From Fimbriimonadaceae bacterium (GTDB taxonomy: Bacteria > Armatimonadota > UBA10988), in the NCBI GenBank assembly GCA_020850355.1, contig JADZEX010000002.1:1-52932 (forward strand): DNA of 52,932 nucleotides. Direction: 5' to 3'. The notes beneath the pieces are model-generated. The model saw only the letters and a list, made by a program, of their open reading frames with translations. It had not been told where the DNA came from and did not search any database. A program made the position numbers and the translations under genes. Positions within the stretch are counted from its first letter, which is position 1. The number at the start of each line of letters is the position of its first letter. Below, one piece after another: positions 51,287 to 52,932 of this stretch.

Positions 51287-52066
51287 TCAGATGTCGCAGA
51301 CCTCAAACGCCTGCCGCAGCGAGGCGATCTTGTCCTCGCCCTTCGGCGAGAACTCGTGGCCGACGAAGCCGTCGTAGCCCGTGTCGGCGATGGCGCGCAT
51401 CACCGCCGGGTAGTAGATCTCCTGCTGGTCGTCCAGGTCGTTGCGGCCGGGGTTGCCGGCGGTGTGGTAGTGCAGGAAGTACTTGCCCCAGTCGCGGATG
51501 TTGCGGATCAGGTCGCCTTCCATGATCTGCATGTGGTAGATGTCGTACAACAGGCCAACCCGCGGGGAGCCGACCAGTTCGCACATCACGACCCCCCAGA
51601 GGGTGCGGTCGGCCTGGTAGTCGGGGTGGTTGACCTTGCTGTTGAGCAGCTCGACCACCAGGTTGACGCCCTTCTGCTCGGCCAGCTCGGCGACCCGCTT
51701 GAGCCCCTCGGCGGTGTTCAGCAGGCCGCGGTAGTCGTCCAGGCCGTTGCGGTTGCCGGGGAAGCAGATCAGGTTGCGCACGTTGTGATCCGCCGCAAAG
51801 GCGATCTTCTCGCGCAGCTCAGCCTCGATGCGGTCGTGATTGTCGAGCTTGTTGAGCCCGTCGCGCAGCGACTGGTGACCGCCGATCGCGACCACCTGCA
51901 AGCCGTGCTTCGGGGCCTCGACGACGACTTCGTTGATGTCGTATGGGCCGCTCAGGTCGACACCCTTGAACCCGATCGCCGCCGCCGTGGCGAACAGCTC
52001 CGCCATCGGCACCTTGCCGCCCTGCGCGAAGGGTCCGCAGGTGAACGCCTGATTGATCCTACCCAT
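51287..52066 (-). CDS. Hydroxypyruvate-isomerase-like sugar phosphate isomerase/epimerase
   Basis: Protein of 259 residues; the ATG at 52066 follows GGGAG. It has a TIM-barrel fold of the xylose-isomerase-like family. Metal and catalytic residues of the Hyi group are present: VVELLNSK with Glu139, LLYDIYHMQ with Asp175 and His178, LHYHTAGNPGRND with His201, and GHEFSPKG with Glu238. Hydroxypyruvate isomerase interconverts hydroxypyruvate and tartronate semialdehyde; relatives are 2-keto-sugar epimerases, so the exact substrate is open. There is no signal peptide. A promoter and a 14-bp palindrome lie directly upstream, suggesting sugar-dependent control, which fits the carbohydrate theme of the region. 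Confidence 0.88.
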   Translation of the reverse strand: MGRINQAFTCGPFAQGGKVPMAELFATAAAIGFKGVDLSGPYDINEVVVEAPKHGLQVVAIGGHQSLRDGLNKLDNHDRIEAELREKIAFAADHNVRNLICFPGNRNGLDDYRGLLNTAEGLKRVAELAEQKGVNLVVELLNSKVNHPDYQADRTLWGVVMCELVGSPRVGLLYDIYHMQIMEGDLIRNIRDWGKYFLHYHTAGNPGRNDLDDQQEIYYPAVMRAIADTGYDGFVGHEFSPKGEDKIASLRQAFEVCDI

Positions 52067-52082
52067 GCCATGCTCCCGCTGC

Positions 52083-52096
52083 CGCGGTCGACCGCG
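52083..52096. promoter_or_regulatory. 14-bp perfect palindrome, candidate operator of the isomerase gene
   Basis: CGCGGTCGACCGCG is a perfect palindrome placed 11 bp after the -10 box and 16 bp before the ATG, i.e. over the expected start of transcription. This is a classical repressor position. Confidence 0.5.
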
Positions 52097-52107
52097 ACGC
52101 GCCGTTG

Positions 52108-52137
52108 AGCATAGCGCAGGGCCGCGCCGGAGGTCAA
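52108..52137 (-). promoter_or_regulatory. Promoter of the isomerase gene
   Basis: On the minus strand, TTGACC (52137-52132) and TATGCT (52113-52108) are separated by 18 bp. The -35 is a 5/6 match and the -10 a 4/6 match. The -35 overlaps the stop codon of the upstream PH-like gene, so the isomerase gene has its own start of transcription. Confidence 0.6.
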
Positions 52138-52932
52138 ACGCCGGTCGACTGCGTCTCGCTCGCGGAGTCGTCGACCGTCCCGCGCAGCCGCTCCCCGACC
52201 GGCTCGTCGGCCACCCGGCTGAGGCCCAGCTCGGCGTCCAGGGCCTGGTCGCCCGGCCGGCTGAGGGCGCCTTCAGGCAGCGGGGCGGTGCTGGGGAGCT
52301 GCATCCCGGCGTTGCGGCTGGCGACGACGTGCTGGATCGTGCGCACCAGTTCGGCGCTGTGCCTGGCGGCGTTGGCGATCCGGAACTTGTCGTGGCTGGA
52401 CTTGACCTCCCAGTAGTGCCCGCCGCTGTTGATGCTCTCGAGGTCGGCCCAGGCGAAGCGCTTCGGGCGGCCGCGGACCCGGGCGGAGATGCCATCGGCG
52501 TCGGCGGTGACCCGTTCGGCACTCAGCAGCAGCGCGATCAGGATGATCGGCATCTGCACCATGCCGCCGATGCTGCCGCTGCCGCCGGCGACGGCGACGT
52601 AGACAAACGCCAGCACCATCACCAACAGGCCCACGCAGAGCGCCCAGCGTGGGGCGTTCAGGGTGACGGTCAGCGACCCGTCGCGCGGGATGCCGAGCCA
52701 GTTGGCGATCTGCTCGGCCGAGACCTGCTGGCCGCGCCCGAGCCCTTGCACGGTGGGGCTGCGCTGCTCGACCAGCTCGGCCAGCCGGCGCCAGTCGCCG
52801 AAGCGGGAGTCCACCACCAGCTTACGGTCGGCGAGGTCGAGCACCACCGCCTGCTGACGGAGCTGCAGGCTGTAGACCTCGTCCCAGGGCACCGCCACGG
52901 TGCGGGTCCGGTAGACCAGCACCAGGGCTTCC
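52134..52932 (-). CDS. PH-like membrane protein, long paralogue (cut by the window edge)
   Basis: At least 262 residues; the frame stays open to the window edge, so the true start may lie beyond it (a GTG at 52922 is possible). The first about 55 residues (YRTRTVAVPWDEVYSLQLR, LDLADRKLVVDSRFGDWRRL) are PH-like beta strands with a final helix. Then come VSAEQIANWLGI, two membrane helices (about 93-112 and 120-136), and a second PH-like unit, DADGISARVRGRPKRFAWADLESI, ending near 205. The tail is acidic and poorly structured. Motif order matches the shorter gene at 48846, which lacks the first unit. It is upstream of the isomerase gene. Function unknown. Confidence 0.7.
   Translation of the reverse strand, partial: EALVLVYRTRTVAVPWDEVYSLQLRQQAVVLDLADRKLVVDSRFGDWRRLAELVEQRSPTVQGLGRGQQVSAEQIANWLGIPRDGSLTVTLNAPRWALCVGLLVMVLAFVYVAVAGGSGSIGGMVQMPIILIALLLSAERVTADADGISARVRGRPKRFAWADLESINSGGHYWEVKSSHDKFRIANAARHSAELVRTIQHVVASRNAGMQLPSTAPLPEGALSRPGDQALDAELGLSRVADEPVGERLRGTVDDSASETQSTGV

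Noticed and set aside
1-52932. CRISPR array, prophage or transposon in the window
   Set aside because: No regularly spaced repeats, integrase, transposase, terminal inverted repeats or phage structural genes were seen on either strand.

Overview
This is a 52.9-kb stretch of a very GC-rich bacterial chromosome. It carries no rRNA, tRNA, CRISPR array or recognisable insertion sequence. The content is dominated by large secreted or cytoplasmic carbohydrate-active proteins: (beta/alpha)8 and (alpha/alpha)6 glycosidase-like enzymes, an SGNH esterase, LamG and beta-helix proteins. Sugar-acid and sugar catabolism genes (mannonate dehydratase, ribokinase, hydroxypyruvate-isomerase-like) and a TIGR03790-type protein accompany them. 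This mixture resembles polysaccharide-degrading Armatimonadota or Planctomycetota/Verrucomicrobiota-type genomes. The phylum is an inference from gene content only; no marker in the window fixes it.

Layout. (1) 1-1226: a duplicated REP-like element, then two gene ends lying back to back, the C-terminal part of a glycosidase (minus) and of an ABC sugar-binding-like protein (plus). Both lack their N-termini, so this is a rearrangement scar or an assembly join. (2) 1199-6367, minus strand: a secreted LamG/beta-helix protein and an SGNH hydrolase, divergent from (3) 6541-16925, plus strand: a five-gene glycan operon of GH52/GH116-like glycosidase, agarase/beta-galactosidase-like enzyme with a CBM9-like domain, TIGR03790 protein, GH42-like protein and mannonate dehydratase. 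(4) 16991-18250: a frameshifted ROK-kinase remnant and a two-helix membrane protein. (5) 18321-28704, plus strand: a giant GH42-like secreted enzyme, a NikR-type regulator, two very large secreted beta-sandwich proteins and a pentapeptide-repeat protein. (6) 28701-31848, minus strand: a translationally coupled operon of ribokinase and two paralogous STN-domain secreted proteins. (7) 31939-35289: a TPR-CHAT protein with an N-terminal export-like signal. (8) 35324-39873: nucleotidyltransferase, NurA nuclease, and a single-chain fusion of an adenine methyltransferase with a complete PstI/BsuBI-type restriction enzyme. (9) 39905-47893: cysS, an orphan Cys-rich PAS histidine kinase, an IorAB-type molybdenum hydroxylase pair, an ankyrin protein and hisHF. 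(10) 47904-52932: secreted and membrane proteins of unknown role, a two-gene OLD-like ATPase/TOPRIM module, a hydroxypyruvate-isomerase-like enzyme, and two related PH-like membrane proteins on either side of that module.

How it fits together. Regions 1-6 look like an accessory glycan-use locus: secreted enzymes and binding proteins trim polymers, and mannonate dehydratase, ribokinase and the isomerase feed products into central metabolism. The broken transporter and ROK genes show that parts have been lost. Regions 7, 8 and 10 contain candidate defence modules. The most unusual are the fused methyltransferase-PstI protein directly behind nurA and the AAA-TOPRIM pair. All functional statements are homology-by-eye; no database search was possible.
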